A stretch of 64,000 nucleotides of DNA from NCBI RefSeq assembly GCF_025465945.1, contig NZ_JANLNW010000001.1, forward strand, positions 1 to 64,000, given 5' to 3'. The notes under the pieces were generated by a model. The model worked only from the letters and a program-made list of their open reading frames with translations, was not told the origin of the DNA and did no database searches. The position numbers were made by a program, and so were the translations under genes. The stretch comes from Pseudomonas sp. 6D_7.1_Bac1. Lineage in GTDB: Bacteria; Pseudomonadota; Gammaproteobacteria; Pseudomonadales; Pseudomonadaceae. Shown in pieces: positions 19,968 to 29,266 of this stretch (position 1 is the stretch's first letter; each line of letters opens with the position of its first letter).

Positions 19968-20096
19968 GTAGCAGCTGCCGAGCCTGCGAGGCTGCGTTCG
20001 AGGACGAAGTCCTCGCAAATCCTGGGTACACGGTTTGCCGGAAAGAACGCGGCGCCGACCGCTGCGCGGCCGAACGCAGGCTCGACAGCTGCTACG
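19968..20096 (-). repeat. Long inverted-repeat element R2
   Basis: This is copy 2 of the family, with arms GTAGCAGCTGCCGAGCCTGCG and its complement. The left inner stem is GAGGAC-GAA-GTCCTC; the right inner stem is of the GACCGC/GCGGCC type. The core (CGGTTTGCCGGAAAGAACG) runs opposite to R1, R3 and R4. It lies between the orphan gene and the aldo-keto reductase stop. Confidence 0.8.
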
Positions 20097-20151
20097 GACA
20101 TAGTCCTTCACCGTATTTCAAAGTTGTGTAAATACCTATGCGATGCCGGTG

Positions 20152-21147
20152 TTATCGATCAAGCATCTGCATGACCGTTTGCGGGTAGCGCGCCCCGACC
20201 ACCGCGTCATCCGGAAAAATCGCTTCCAGCGCCGACAGGTCTTGCGGGCTTAACACAACCTCCAGCGCCGCGACGTTCTCCTCCAGGTACTTGCGTTGCT
20301 TGGTGCCCGGAATAGGGATCAGGTAATCGCCTTGCGCCAATACCCAGGCCAACGCCAGTTGCCCGGCCGTCACACCCTTGTCCGCCGCCAGCGTTTGCAC
20401 TTGCTGGACCAACTGCAAATTCCTGTTGAAGTTTTCGCCCTGAAAGCGCGGGCTGAAGCGCCGGTAATCGTCCGCCGCAAAATCATCGGGACTTTTCAGC
20501 GCACCGGTCAAAAAGCCTCGACCGAGTGGGCTATACGGCACAAAGGCAATCCCCAGACGCTGACAGGTGGCCAGGCAATCGTTGTGCTCCTGATCGCGAC
20601 TCCACAGCGAGTACTCACTTTGCAGTGCGCTGATCGGGTGAACCTTGTGCGCTCGTTCAAGGGTGTTCGCCGATGCCTCGCTCAAGCCGAGGTAGCGCAC
20701 CTTACCGGCCTGGACCAGCTCGGCCATGGCACCCACGGTCTCTTCGATGGCCACGTCCGGATCGACGCGGTGCTGGTAATACAAGTCCAGGGTGTCCACG
20801 CCCAAACGTTTCAGTGTGCCGTCGATGGCGGCACGGATGTAGTCGGGCCGGCCGTTGACCCCGCGTGCGGTGGGGTTGGCCGGATCACGCACGATCCCGA
20901 ATTTACTGGCCAGAAACACCTGATCGCGCTTGCCGACAATGGCTTTGCCAATCAGCTCTTCGTTGGTGTGCGGGCCGTACATGTCGGCGGTGTCGAGCAG
21001 GTTGATGCCCAACTCCATCGCGCGATGCAATGTCGCCAGTGCCTCAGAGGTATCAACGCCGGTGGTGTAGAAGTCGGTCATGCCCATGCAGCCCAGACCG
21101 ATCGCAGAAACCTGAGGGCCGTTTTTGCCCAGTTGACGAGTGCGCAT
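20152..21147 (-). CDS. Aldo/keto reductase
   Basis: The 331-residue NAD(P)H-dependent reductase has the TIM-barrel AKR catalytic tetrad: D52 and Y57 in LDTADMYG, K82 in ASKFG, H126 in YYQHRVDP. The N-terminal [17 protein letters not shown] is typical of the AKR13-type/YakC-like group. It reduces aldehydes or ketones; the physiological substrate is unknown. The start at 21147 follows a strong AAAAGGAG. The divergent LysR gene 116 bp away is the probable regulator. The nearby LuxC/LuxE operon predicts aldehyde production, but no shared transcript links the two. Confidence 0.9.
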   Translation of the reverse strand: MRTRQLGKNGPQVSAIGLGCMGMTDFYTTGVDTSEALATLHRAMELGINLLDTADMYGPHTNEELIGKAIVGKRDQVFLASKFGIVRDPANPTARGVNGRPDYIRAAIDGTLKRLGVDTLDLYYQHRVDPDVAIEETVGAMAELVQAGKVRYLGLSEASANTLERAHKVHPISALQSEYSLWSRDQEHNDCLATCQRLGIAFVPYSPLGRGFLTGALKSPDDFAADDYRRFSPRFQGENFNRNLQLVQQVQTLAADKGVTAGQLALAWVLAQGDYLIPIPGTKQRKYLEENVAALEVVLSPQDLSALEAIFPDDAVVGARYPQTVMQMLDR

Positions 21148-21263
21148 GCTGTCGCTCCTTTTCAGTGTGGACCCATTGTTGCGCTCGACAAAAACAAGAT
21201 AAACCGGCTAAAAGCACTATCACTGTTTGTAATTTCTAAATAATCATCGGGTAGCCGAGAGCA

Positions 21264-22190
21264 ATGGACCGTTTTAGTGCCATGCGTGTGTTCACGCGCA
21301 TCGTCGAGCTGGAAGGCTTTGCCAAGGCTGCTGACAGCCTGCAAATGCCCCGGGCTTCGGTGACTATCCTGATCAAGCAGCTTGAGGCGCATCTGGGCGT
21401 ACAGCTGTTGCAGCGCACCACGCGGCACGTCAGTCCAACGGCCGATGGTGCAGCGTATTACCAGCGATGTGTTCGACTTCTGGCTGATCTGGATGAAGCA
21501 GAGGCGGCGTTTTCCACCTCCCGGCAAAACCCGCGTGGGCTTTTGCGCATCGACATGCCCGCTGGCATCGGCCGTTTGCTGGTGATCCCGGCCTTGCCGG
21601 AATTCACCCGTCGTTACCCGCTGATCGAATTGGAAATCGGCTTGAACGATCGTCCGGTCGACCTGATTCGCGAGGGCGTCGATTGTGTGCTGCGGGGTGG
21701 TTCGTTTCTGGATGAGTCGTTGGTGGCGCGACCGCTGGCGATGCTCGATCAGGTCACCTGTGCCAGTCCTGAATATCTGCAACGCCAAGGCACACCGCGT
21801 GGCCTGGAAGACCTGGCGGGGCACCAGATGGTCGAGTATTTCTCCAGCACCACCGGCAGGCGTTTCGGTCTGGAGTTTGAAATCGATGGGCTCGTGCGTC
21901 TGGTGGATTTGCCCAAAAAGGTTGCGGTCAACAGCGCCGATGGTTACCTGGCCTCCTGTGAAGCGGGTTACGGTCTGGTCCAAATGCCGTATTACCACGT
22001 CGTTCGGCAGTTGCGTGAGGGCAGTTTGTGCGAGGTATTGGAACATTTTCCGCCGCCAGGGTTGCCCCTGACGGCGCTCTATCCCCCGCACCGCCAGTTG
22101 TCTCTGCGGGTACGGGTGTTTGTCGATTGGCTGGTGCAGCTCTGTGCTCAGCCGGGTAACGGGCTAGTGCGCAGAAGTTCAGGCAATTGA
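21264..22190 (+). CDS. LysR family regulator, divergent from aldo/keto reductase
   Basis: The 308-residue LysR regulator has the winged HTH at residues 1-60 (MDRFSAMRVFTRIVELEGFAKAADSLQMPRASVT read in segments) and an effector-binding domain. The ALTALYPPHR motif near the C-terminus is typical of the CrgA/AaeR-like group that controls divergently placed oxidoreductases. GAGAGC precedes the ATG. Its last 43 bp overlap, in convergent orientation, the end of the GNAT gene of the LuxC/LuxE operon. Confidence 0.9.
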   Translation: MDRFSAMRVFTRIVELEGFAKAADSLQMPRASVTILIKQLEAHLGVQLLQRTTRHVSPTADGAAYYQRCVRLLADLDEAEAAFSTSRQNPRGLLRIDMPAGIGRLLVIPALPEFTRRYPLIELEIGLNDRPVDLIREGVDCVLRGGSFLDESLVARPLAMLDQVTCASPEYLQRQGTPRGLEDLAGHQMVEYFSSTTGRRFGLEFEIDGLVRLVDLPKKVAVNSADGYLASCEAGYGLVQMPYYHVVRQLREGSLCEVLEHFPPPGLPLTALYPPHRQLSLRVRVFVDWLVQLCAQPGNGLVRRSSGN

Positions 22191-23116
22191 GTGTGTTGTA
22201 GCCGACTCGGCGGCCGGCGTAGTAATCCGTCATGCAGCTGCTGCATGTGCGGGCAGTAAAAGCTGACGGGGCGCTGTCTTGCGCCACGGTGGAACAACGC
22301 GTACCAGCCGGATGCCCCGGGTGCAGGCATCAGGCCGGTAAATGCGAAGTTGATGGCGCAGAGCCTGTGCATGTTTCGTGGAAAATGCCGCGACAGCTCA
22401 AGCTTGATCGAGATCATCCAGTGTCTGGGTAACTGCCCGAGTTGAAGCAGTATGCTGTCGTCCAACTGGTAAAGAACGACTTCCACACGCTCATGATGTT
22501 GGCTTATCTGAATGGGATAAGCCCGTTTCGACGGCGAGTCATGTCGGGTGCCGAATGAAGCAGACAGTTGCCCCATGAAGTGTGAATAAGCCTGCGGCCA
22601 TTCCAGTTGCGGTAACGGACGCGCATGCCCTTTGACCAGTTGATAGCCAAGGACAACGCTTTCCTCGTAGGGCCCACCAAAGGGTGACGGAACATAGTCG
22701 GGAAGCAGCCCGATGCTTGTGAACCCGAGACTTTGCGCCATCTTTTGGGTGTAGGGATGATCGGTGACCTGCTTGATCGAGACGCTCTTGAGTCCGAGTC
22801 GGCTGGCACGGCGCAGCAATTCACGGCCCAGTCGGCTGGCGATGCCTTTTCCCCGGGCTGCCGGGTGCACAAGGCTCAAGGCAAGTTCTGCGTGATCCCG
22901 GCAGTGCGTGTCTCGACACAGCGCCGCGTGGCCCACAATGTGTTCATTGTCCACGGCGAGCATTGAGTACCATTGGTTGTCGGCATTGTGCTGGTCAATC
23001 ATCGACGGCAGATAGACGTCGGGTTGTACATAATTCTCCCCGTACACCTGACGAAACAACGCACTGACCGCTGCAGAGTCCGCTGGCTTGAAGCGTCGAA
23101 GTCTTACTCTGCTCAT
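22148..23116 (-). CDS. GNAT acyltransferase with C-terminal extension
   Basis: The 322-residue protein has an N-terminal GNAT domain (about 1-155) with the acetyl-CoA pyrophosphate loop RGKGIASRLG at 88-97 and a following beta strand LVHPA. Residues 160-322 form an extension with no recognised family. It is the last gene of the five-gene operon: its ATG overlaps the PaaK-like stop as ATGA. It probably transfers an acyl group onto an amine made or activated by the upstream enzymes; a CoA acyl donor other than acetyl is possible given two ligases in the operon. The convergent overlap with the LysR gene is unusual. Confidence 0.75.
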   Translation of the reverse strand: MSRVRLRRFKPADSAAVSALFRQVYGENYVQPDVYLPSMIDQHNADNQWYSMLAVDNEHIVGHAALCRDTHCRDHAELALSLVHPAARGKGIASRLGRELLRRASRLGLKSVSIKQVTDHPYTQKMAQSLGFTSIGLLPDYVPSPFGGPYEESVVLGYQLVKGHARPLPQLEWPQAYSHFMGQLSASFGTRHDSPSKRAYPIQISQHHERVEVVLYQLDDSILLQLGQLPRHWMISIKLELSRHFPRNMHRLCAINFAFTGLMPAPGASGWYALFHRGARQRPVSFYCPHMQQLHDGLLRRPPSRLQHTQLPELLRTSPLPG

Positions 23117-24405
23117 GGGGTGGGTTGTCGCTTGGGGGTGCTATAGACACGCAGGTCAACGATCCGCCGCTGTTTTCCGGAGCGCGGATGCAGTTGCAAT
23201 GTGCTGACTGTGCAGGGACTGACCACACATTCAAGCTGATCATTGCCGATCATTTGACGGATGTCCGGGTACTGAGCGAGCAGCGCCGCGTAAATAGCCT
23301 GGGTCGAGGCGTTGACTGAGCTTGCGCCTTGCTCCGGGACCCACATCACGCTGATTCGATCCTTGATCCCGACGCTTTCGAGCACTAACTGCCATTGCCA
23401 GCAATCGGCCAGGCGCTGAAGGATTTCGCCGATTTCTTCCTGGAATAGCGACATCACACCGATGCGGATACGGTGACTTTGCTCACTACGCCCCAACAAG
23501 GCGAATTTGCGCCGTGGGGCTGCGCTTGGCTCGCGCCAACAGGCTCGATCACCCACCGGATAACGCAGCAGCGGCATCAACGTGCGAGTCAGGTTGGTGA
23601 TGATCAATAGACCTGGACGGTTACATTCTTCGATGACCTCATGGGTGTGTTCATCGATAATTTCCACCACGGTCTGTTCATCGAACACTCGATGCTCACC
23701 TAGCTCACAATCTCGGGTGCTGGCGCCTACGAGGCCGGCGTCGACACAGGCGTAGCCAATGGATGCGACGCGTGCATTGGGAAAGACCTCTAGCAGCATC
23801 GACCATTGAGCGGCAAACAGACTCTCGCCACCGTAGAGCACGGTCGTTACCTGTGGCAGGACGTGGTGTTGCTCGGCCAGATAAGCGGCAAATTGCAGGA
23901 GTTGTGCCGGCACGCCGGCGAGGACATTGATCTGCTGTTCGGTAATGGCCGCCGCCAGCGTTGCGCCATCGACTTCGCCGGCAAATGGAAACTCACAGAT
24001 GGCGCAGGTTACGTGGGCCAGTGAGTCATGGATGAACAGAAAACTGGCATAAAGGTCACCGGCAAAGAACAGATTGGCAACCCGGTCACCGTCGCAGAGT
24101 TGTCCCGACAGGGAGTGACCGAATTGAGTCACCATGTTCTGCCATTCAGCGCGTGTGTACGCCACCAGTTTTTCCTGGCCGGTTGAGCCACCGGTTTTAT
24201 AGATCAGGGCGTTTTCGGTTTTACCTGTCAGTACTGACCAGGTATTCAAGTTGTTGCTGCCATTCCAATAATCCGAGGCGACAGTCAGCGGTAAGTTGTC
24301 GATCGTGCAGTGGCGTTCTGGCAGATGCTTGAAGTGTGTTTTGTAATAGCGAGAGTGCTTTCTCGAGTGCGACAGCAGCTCTTCAAATGAATAACTCTTA
24401 TTCAT
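23113..24405 (-). CDS. PaaK-like adenylate-forming ligase (stand-alone)
   Basis: The 430-residue member of the phenylacetate-CoA ligase/F390 synthetase branch of ANL enzymes has the phosphate-binding loop KTGGSTGQEK at 70-79, a GVPAQLL segment, and ATP/adenylate motifs VTTVLYGGES and IGYACVDAG. The start at 24405 is chosen because the upstream frame is weak and lies inside the previous gene. It is 34 bp downstream of the LuxC fusion and overlaps the GNAT by 4 bp. It likely activates a carboxylic acid as an acyl-AMP for CoA or a protein thiol; the acid is unknown. Confidence 0.8.
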   Translation of the reverse strand: MNKSYSFEELLSHSRKHSRYYKTHFKHLPERHCTIDNLPLTVASDYWNGSNNLNTWSVLTGKTENALIYKTGGSTGQEKLVAYTRAEWQNMVTQFGHSLSGQLCDGDRVANLFFAGDLYASFLFIHDSLAHVTCAICEFPFAGEVDGATLAAAITEQQINVLAGVPAQLLQFAAYLAEQHHVLPQVTTVLYGGESLFAAQWSMLLEVFPNARVASIGYACVDAGLVGASTRDCELGEHRVFDEQTVVEIIDEHTHEVIEECNRPGLLIITNLTRTLMPLLRYPVGDRACWREPSAAPRRKFALLGRSEQSHRIRIGVMSLFQEEIGEILQRLADCWQWQLVLESVGIKDRISVMWVPEQGASSVNASTQAIYAALLAQYPDIRQMIGNDQLECVVSPCTVSTLQLHPRSGKQRRIVDLRVYSTPKRQPTP

Positions 24406-24439
24406 TGGCTTGTGCTCTTGATAGTTTATGAATGTGGAT

Positions 24440-26872
24440 TTAATTTCGGCACCAGTTCGCCGGGAAGTTACTTCGCAAATCAATGAGCAGTGGAGTTTTT
24501 CCACTGTGCTGATTGCGTTCGAACAGGTGTGGAGAGCACCGCTGAACAACAAGTTCCAGCAGACAACCATTCACGGCCGATGAAATAACGGGGATCTCCA
24601 GCAAACGTTGGCGCAGGGTGTGTGGATCGTGTTCCGCGCGCACCAGTAAGCGCTCGCTTCCATTCGCGTTGTGATCCAGAACAAGCTGTAGTTGAGTGAC
24701 GGCTTTTTCTTCCAGATCGCGGGTCGAGACAAAATCCGAAGCGATACGCAGCAGTCGGCCGTGTCGTCCCAGCAATTCAAATCGAGGTGTGTCCAGGCCG
24801 CACGGGCAGGCGCCCGGCACCCAACGCCCGCAGTCCCCGACCTCGTAACGGTTGATTGTCTGACCTTCGCGTGCCCGCGAGGTAAAGAGCAAGCGACCAA
24901 CTTCGCCGGGTTCGACGGGAACGTCGTGCTCAACGTTGACGATTTCGAGCCATTGGGTGTCGCTCATCAGGTGAAATACGCCGTCTGCCGTCGCCGGACA
25001 CCCATGACCGAGCGGGCCTGCGTCGACAGAGCCGTAGATAGCAGAACGAATCGTCGAGACCCCGCAACGCTCCATCAGCTGTCGGCTGGTAGCGCCGAGA
25101 TGCTCGCCGCCCATGAAGACCTTATTGACCCCGCCATAGGTTTTCAGGCGATCCTGCTCGCTGAAAAACAGGCGCTGCAACGTGCTGGGCATGCCTATCA
25201 GGGTGTTGATACGCTGGCTCACAATCAGTTGGGCTATTTCACTGAAGTCGTCGTCGTTGGGCCCGCCCATGGGGAAGTGTGTGACGCCCATTTGTTCGAG
25301 AATCCTGGAGAAACTGAACAGTCCGCCATACAGGTTGCCGCCGTAGAACAGGTTCATCACGCGATCCTGGCCCGGGGTCAGCCCCATGGCGAACATGCCG
25401 TCAGCCGCAGCGCGCATTTGCCGGTTAAAGTCTGGGTAGCTGAAGCCGGCCAGGGCCGGAACTCCGCTGGTGCCACCCGAGCGAAAAAACAGCCGGGCTT
25501 CGGGCGCTAAAGGTTGCGCGATGAAATCTGCCTTGCTCATCACCGCGCAGGTGTTCAGTCGTGCAGGCTCGCCAGGGGGCGAGTCCAGTGTTGCGCGGTT
25601 GGCCAACACCTGCGGTGGCAAGGTGACCGAGGTCCTGCGGGTCAGGCGTGACAGGGCGTAAACGCCGTCATGGGGTTCGCCCGCGTAGCCCTCGTGGATC
25701 AGCTCGGGCGGTGCGATTCGATGGACGCCGGCGCTCAGCAGTGTCCTGACCAGACCTGGCGTTTGCCTGGGTGTGCTGATCAGTGCACAACTTTGCAGAA
25801 AGGCCCGCCATGGCAGCAACGACTCGGCGATCAACGCCTGTGGCATTGGCCGTAACAACAGGGTACGAAACAACGGTGAAGGCGCGAGTAGGAGATGGTG
25901 CTCCCAAATGACCCGCCATCCCTCACCGGACCAGACGCGTCCGGTCTGATTGGCAAAGCTCTGATCGAGTTGTGCGAAGGCTATCCGGGTGGTGATCTCC
26001 GAGGCTTCCCGAGGCGTGGGGGGTAACGCTGGCCAGCGGTCGGCGCGGCGTTCGAATGCGTCAGCGAGTTGTTCGCCGATGGCGTGCAGCGTTTGCGGGT
26101 CATCACTGTCCACCAGGAGCCACTGCGGGCTGGAGCACGCTTGTTGGTCCAGTCGGCAAACTTCATCGACCAAGGCATCCAGTGCCGAGGGCGACACCGC
26201 TTCAGGGGACAGGTAGGCAAAACTGATTTTGTGTCCCCACTCGATCCAGCGACAGCCGCTGGGAATCTGCTGGCGGATGGCGCTGAGCGCAGCTTCGCCA
26301 CCCCACGCGCTGACCCCATCGGCGTGAGCGCACAGAAGACCGATGTGAGCAATGTCTACCGGTAGCACGGCGATGCAGTTGGTCAGCAACCCGCCAGGGT
26401 CGCAATCGAGGAACGCTGCCAGTAACTGTGCACTCAGCCCATCGTCACTGGAGCTTGGGCGCAACCAGTTGATGTTGCCCACCAGCAGGCTTTCCAGTGC
26501 CGCGCAAAATCCCAGCAACGGAGCGTTGGCCGGCGTGATATGCACCACGAGTCCTAACGGGTGCCAGTTTTCAAAAGGCTGTTGATCGTAGGCAATACGC
26601 CGCAACGAACGCGGCTGTACGCCCAACTCACGCTCCAGTTTTGCGCTCAGCGTGCTCCGTTGGCAGAACGCGATGAGCGCCTGGCGTTGCCCTTCATCAA
26701 GTTCAAGGTGGTGGTGATGGGTCCGCAGTTGCTGTGCGAAAAGGTCTGCGCATTCCAGAACCCTTTCGCTGCTCGGCGGATGCTCCAGTTGTTGTGCCAA
26801 TCCTGGCAGCAGCGTGTCGAGGGCCGCTTCAGGTGTGAGCGTGTCATACCGTTGGCCGTTGATCAGGTACAT
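24440..26872 (-). CDS. LuxC-type acyl-CoA reductase fused to a PaaK-like ligase
   Basis: The 810-residue protein joins two enzymes. Residues 1-425 are a LuxC-type fatty acyl reductase (aldehyde-dehydrogenase fold): NAD(P)-site segment LGLVVHITPANAPLLGF at 106-122, and DQQACSSPQ at 242-250 with the expected catalytic Cys246. Residues 430-810 are a PaaK/F390-synthetase-like adenylation domain with FFRSGGTSGVP at 462-472, MGGEH at 587-591, YGSVDAG at 613-619 and YEVGD at 676-680. It could activate an acid and reduce the thioester to an aldehyde in one chain. It follows luxE by one base. Ordinary LuxC proteins are about 480 residues and lack the ligase. Confidence 0.8.
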   Translation of the reverse strand: MYLINGQRYDTLTPEAALDTLLPGLAQQLEHPPSSERVLECADLFAQQLRTHHHHLELDEGQRQALIAFCQRSTLSAKLERELGVQPRSLRRIAYDQQPFENWHPLGLVVHITPANAPLLGFCAALESLLVGNINWLRPSSSDDGLSAQLLAAFLDCDPGGLLTNCIAVLPVDIAHIGLLCAHADGVSAWGGEAALSAIRQQIPSGCRWIEWGHKISFAYLSPEAVSPSALDALVDEVCRLDQQACSSPQWLLVDSDDPQTLHAIGEQLADAFERRADRWPALPPTPREASEITTRIAFAQLDQSFANQTGRVWSGEGWRVIWEHHLLLAPSPLFRTLLLRPMPQALIAESLLPWRAFLQSCALISTPRQTPGLVRTLLSAGVHRIAPPELIHEGYAGEPHDGVYALSRLTRRTSVTLPPQVLANRATLDSPPGEPARLNTCAVMSKADFIAQPLAPEARLFFRSGGTSGVPALAGFSYPDFNRQMRAAADGMFAMGLTPGQDRVMNLFYGGNLYGGLFSFSRILEQMGVTHFPMGGPNDDDFSEIAQLIVSQRINTLIGMPSTLQRLFFSEQDRLKTYGGVNKVFMGGEHLGATSRQLMERCGVSTIRSAIYGSVDAGPLGHGCPATADGVFHLMSDTQWLEIVNVEHDVPVEPGEVGRLLFTSRAREGQTINRYEVGDCGRWVPGACPCGLDTPRFELLGRHGRLLRIASDFVSTRDLEEKAVTQLQLVLDHNANGSERLLVRAEHDPHTLRQRLLEIPVISSAVNGCLLELVVQRCSPHLFERNQHSGKTPLLIDLRSNFPANWCRN

Positions 26873-26873
26873 A

Positions 26874-28001
26874 TCAAGCGCTCCTGATCAGTTCGGAGGC
26901 GGCCATCGCACAGCTACGACTGGCGCTGGTTCCGGCGCGGCCATGCAGCTCAAACCAGTCGGTCGCCAGGCCACAGCCGCAGGTTGCACCCGGGTGAAGT
27001 GTTGCCAGGTCACTCATGACCACGGCATGGGCCGGGCTCGATGAAATGTAGGGTGACACGAACGCCAACAGACCACGCCTGCCATAGGGTTGGACGGCGA
27101 AATCGCTTGGGTTTCGTATAAATACCTTCGAATAGACCGGGACATGGAAGTGATGGTTGGCGCATTCGATGTACGGCACCGCATGCTCGACAGCGCCGTA
27201 CCCGTCTCGACAACGACTGACGTCTATCCCCAACTGTTGCGCAACCCGGGAGTAAAGCTGCTGCCTGGGGACTTCCTCGCTCGACCGGGTTTTCCAGCCG
27301 CCACCCAGGAACACCAGCGAATCGGGATGCAGTTCAAGCACGGGTGCCGCAAGGTCTTTCATTCGTTGCAAGGCTTGCCAAAGAAACGCCGGAAAGCCAA
27401 AAATGCGCACGGGCAAACCCTCATCGGCAAACTGACGCAGCGCTTCGATCACGCCAAATACATCGAACTCGTGGCCGCTGCCCGTGGCGCGTAGCGCGTA
27501 GACCACTCGATTGATCGGCGCGTATTGGCACAGGAACTGATCGGTATAGGACGTTCCCAGGCTGATTGCACCTACCGGTTCGTAACTCAGCAACAGGTAG
27601 TTGCACGGGGTGTGGCTGATCCAGTCGTAATGCTCGAAGATCCGGCTGACCATGTTCTGGGCCGCTGTGATGCTGCGTACGTCATAGCGCATGCGGCTTT
27701 TCTGGCCGCTGGTGCCCGAAGAGGTCAGCTCCAGGGCGTCTTGCCCGGTGGGACTGAGCAGCAGGCGCTGCTTGAAGTAGTTGGCGTACAGCGGCGGTAA
27801 GCGCGACCAGTCGTCCAGTTCATCCAGCGTGCTGGCACTCAGGCCGTTAGCCTCCAGCCAATGCTCATAACCTGGCGTGTGGTGGCAATGAAAGAGGCTT
27901 ATTTCACGCATCGAGTGGTCGAATAAGCCTAACGGGACAGCGTCCTGGCCATACGGTCGTGGCAATGCACACAAGGCATCGGTGTAGGGTAGATGAATCA
28001 T
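26874..28001 (-). CDS. LuxE-type acyl-protein synthetase
   Basis: The 375-residue LuxE-family enzyme activates an acid with ATP and holds it on a C-terminal cysteine before handing it to LuxC. Visible motifs are SSGTSGQKS at 94-102, GFPAFLW at 202-208, GYGAVEH at 267-273 and a late CGCG (341-344). Cys364 in SRSCAMA lies where the acylated cysteine of Vibrio LuxE is reported. The ATG at 28001 has AAAGGA upstream; a TTG one codon earlier is less likely. The gap to the exporter gene is 23 bp and to luxC-paaK one base. There is no luxAB or luxD near, so light emission is excluded as its role. Confidence 0.85.
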   Translation of the reverse strand: MIHLPYTDALCALPRPYGQDAVPLGLFDHSMREISLFHCHHTPGYEHWLEANGLSASTLDELDDWSRLPPLYANYFKQRLLLSPTGQDALELTSSGTSGQKSRMRYDVRSITAAQNMVSRIFEHYDWISHTPCNYLLLSYEPVGAISLGTSYTDQFLCQYAPINRVVYALRATGSGHEFDVFGVIEALRQFADEGLPVRIFGFPAFLWQALQRMKDLAAPVLELHPDSLVFLGGGWKTRSSEEVPRQQLYSRVAQQLGIDVSRCRDGYGAVEHAVPYIECANHHFHVPVYSKVFIRNPSDFAVQPYGRRGLLAFVSPYISSSPAHAVVMSDLATLHPGATCGCGLATDWFELHGRAGTSASRSCAMAASELIRSA

Positions 28002-28024
28002 CAAAAATCCTTTTTTTGATTGAG

Positions 28025-29266
28025 TTATATGGGGAGCGCGGGCCCGGCCGGAAGCAGAAACCAGCGCAATGGCAGCAGTGCCAGAAGTCCTGCGATACCG
28101 ACAGTCAGGGCGAAGTAGCCCGGGGCTTCGCCGGCGCCCAGCGCTGCGATGACTGAGCCTGCGCCGGCCATTAGTGCGATGGAGATCATCCCCACCATGG
28201 CCGAGACCAATCCTTTGCTGTCGTCACTGGTGAACAGCGCCGCGCGGTACAGCGCTGCATTGCTCATCCCAAGACCTATGCCGTAAAGCATCAGGCCACT
28301 GACCAGAACCGGGATCGAAAGGGAAAACCGACTGGCGATGATCAGTAGCAGCAGACCTGCGCAGAATGGCCAGAGCGCACGCTGGATCAGACCTTCCAGG
28401 CGGGTTCTGGCAATCATCAGGTTCAGTACCAGATTGCCGATGATGACGGCGGCGAAGACCGGCACCTGCCACAGCCCGTACTCAAGAACGGACAACCCTT
28501 GTCCCTGAATCAGCAGGAGAGGCGACAGGCCGATCCAGGCGATCAGTGGCAAGCTCATTAACCCGAGCGCGACACTGGCGCAGAGGAATCTGCGGTTCTT
28601 GAGCAGGGCGATGTATCGAAGGGCTATCGTCCGCAGCCTGAATGGCGTGGGGTTTAGCCGTGTACCGTCCTGGCGTAGCACGCCTATGGTTTCCGGCATG
28701 ACCCAATAAAGCGCGAGCCACACCAGGGTGCCGAGGACGCCGAGCATGAGAAAAAGCTCACGCCAGCTAATCCATTTCAGCATCAGGCTGCCAGCCAACG
28801 GACCAAGGAGCGGAGAGAGCAGGGCGAGGTTGCCCAGCACGGCCATGATCCGAACCGCGTCGGCTTCACAAAACACCTCCTGCAGTGCGGGGTAACTGAC
28901 GGCGATGACAAACCCCAATCCCATGCCCTGAAGCAGGCGCAGCAGGTTGAATGCAAAAATACTCTGCACCCAGACGGTCATGCCACACGTCACGGCAAAG
29001 GCCGCGCAGCCCATCAAGAGTGCTTTTCGGCGTCCGAAACTATCCGCAAGCGGGCCAATCAGCCACTGCAGAAGAACGCCTCCCAGCAAGTACAGATTGA
29101 AGGCCGACGGAATATGGTTTGCACTGGCATTCAGGTCATCGGTTACTGTCACCATGGCAGGCATTATCATGTCGCTGGCCATATAGGTCAGCAGTTCAAA
29201 AAGTGTAATCGCCAGGCAAAAGCCCAGCGCCCGGAAAGATCCGATTTTTATAAGGGGGTTGAGCAT
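28025..29266 (-). CDS. MFS exporter, MdfA-like
   Basis: This is a 413-residue, 12-helix major facilitator transporter. Helix 1 carries the MdfA-type acidic pair (E24 in FELLTYMASDM, D32) used for cation/drug recognition, and the helix 2-3 loop has GPLADSFGRRK (motif A). Motif C-like glycines occur in helix 5 (PLLGPLAGSLM). MdfA proteins export lipophilic cations and neutral drugs by proton antiport. As first gene of the LuxE/LuxC/PaaK/GNAT operon it most likely exports that pathway's product or protects the cell from it. The ribosome-binding site is weak (TGGAAC). Confidence 0.88.
   Translation of the reverse strand: MLNPLIKIGSFRALGFCLAITLFELLTYMASDMIMPAMVTVTDDLNASANHIPSAFNLYLLGGVLLQWLIGPLADSFGRRKALLMGCAAFAVTCGMTVWVQSIFAFNLLRLLQGMGLGFVIAVSYPALQEVFCEADAVRIMAVLGNLALLSPLLGPLAGSLMLKWISWRELFLMLGVLGTLVWLALYWVMPETIGVLRQDGTRLNPTPFRLRTIALRYIALLKNRRFLCASVALGLMSLPLIAWIGLSPLLLIQGQGLSVLEYGLWQVPVFAAVIIGNLVLNLMIARTRLEGLIQRALWPFCAGLLLLIIASRFSLSIPVLVSGLMLYGIGLGMSNAALYRAALFTSDDSKGLVSAMVGMISIALMAGAGSVIAALGAGEAPGYFALTVGIAGLLALLPLRWFLLPAGPALPI

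Noticed and set aside
26874..28001. Bioluminescence (lux) operon
   Set aside because: LuxE and LuxC relatives are present, but no luxA, luxB or luxD exists nearby and LuxC is fused to a ligase; a light-producing operon is not supported.
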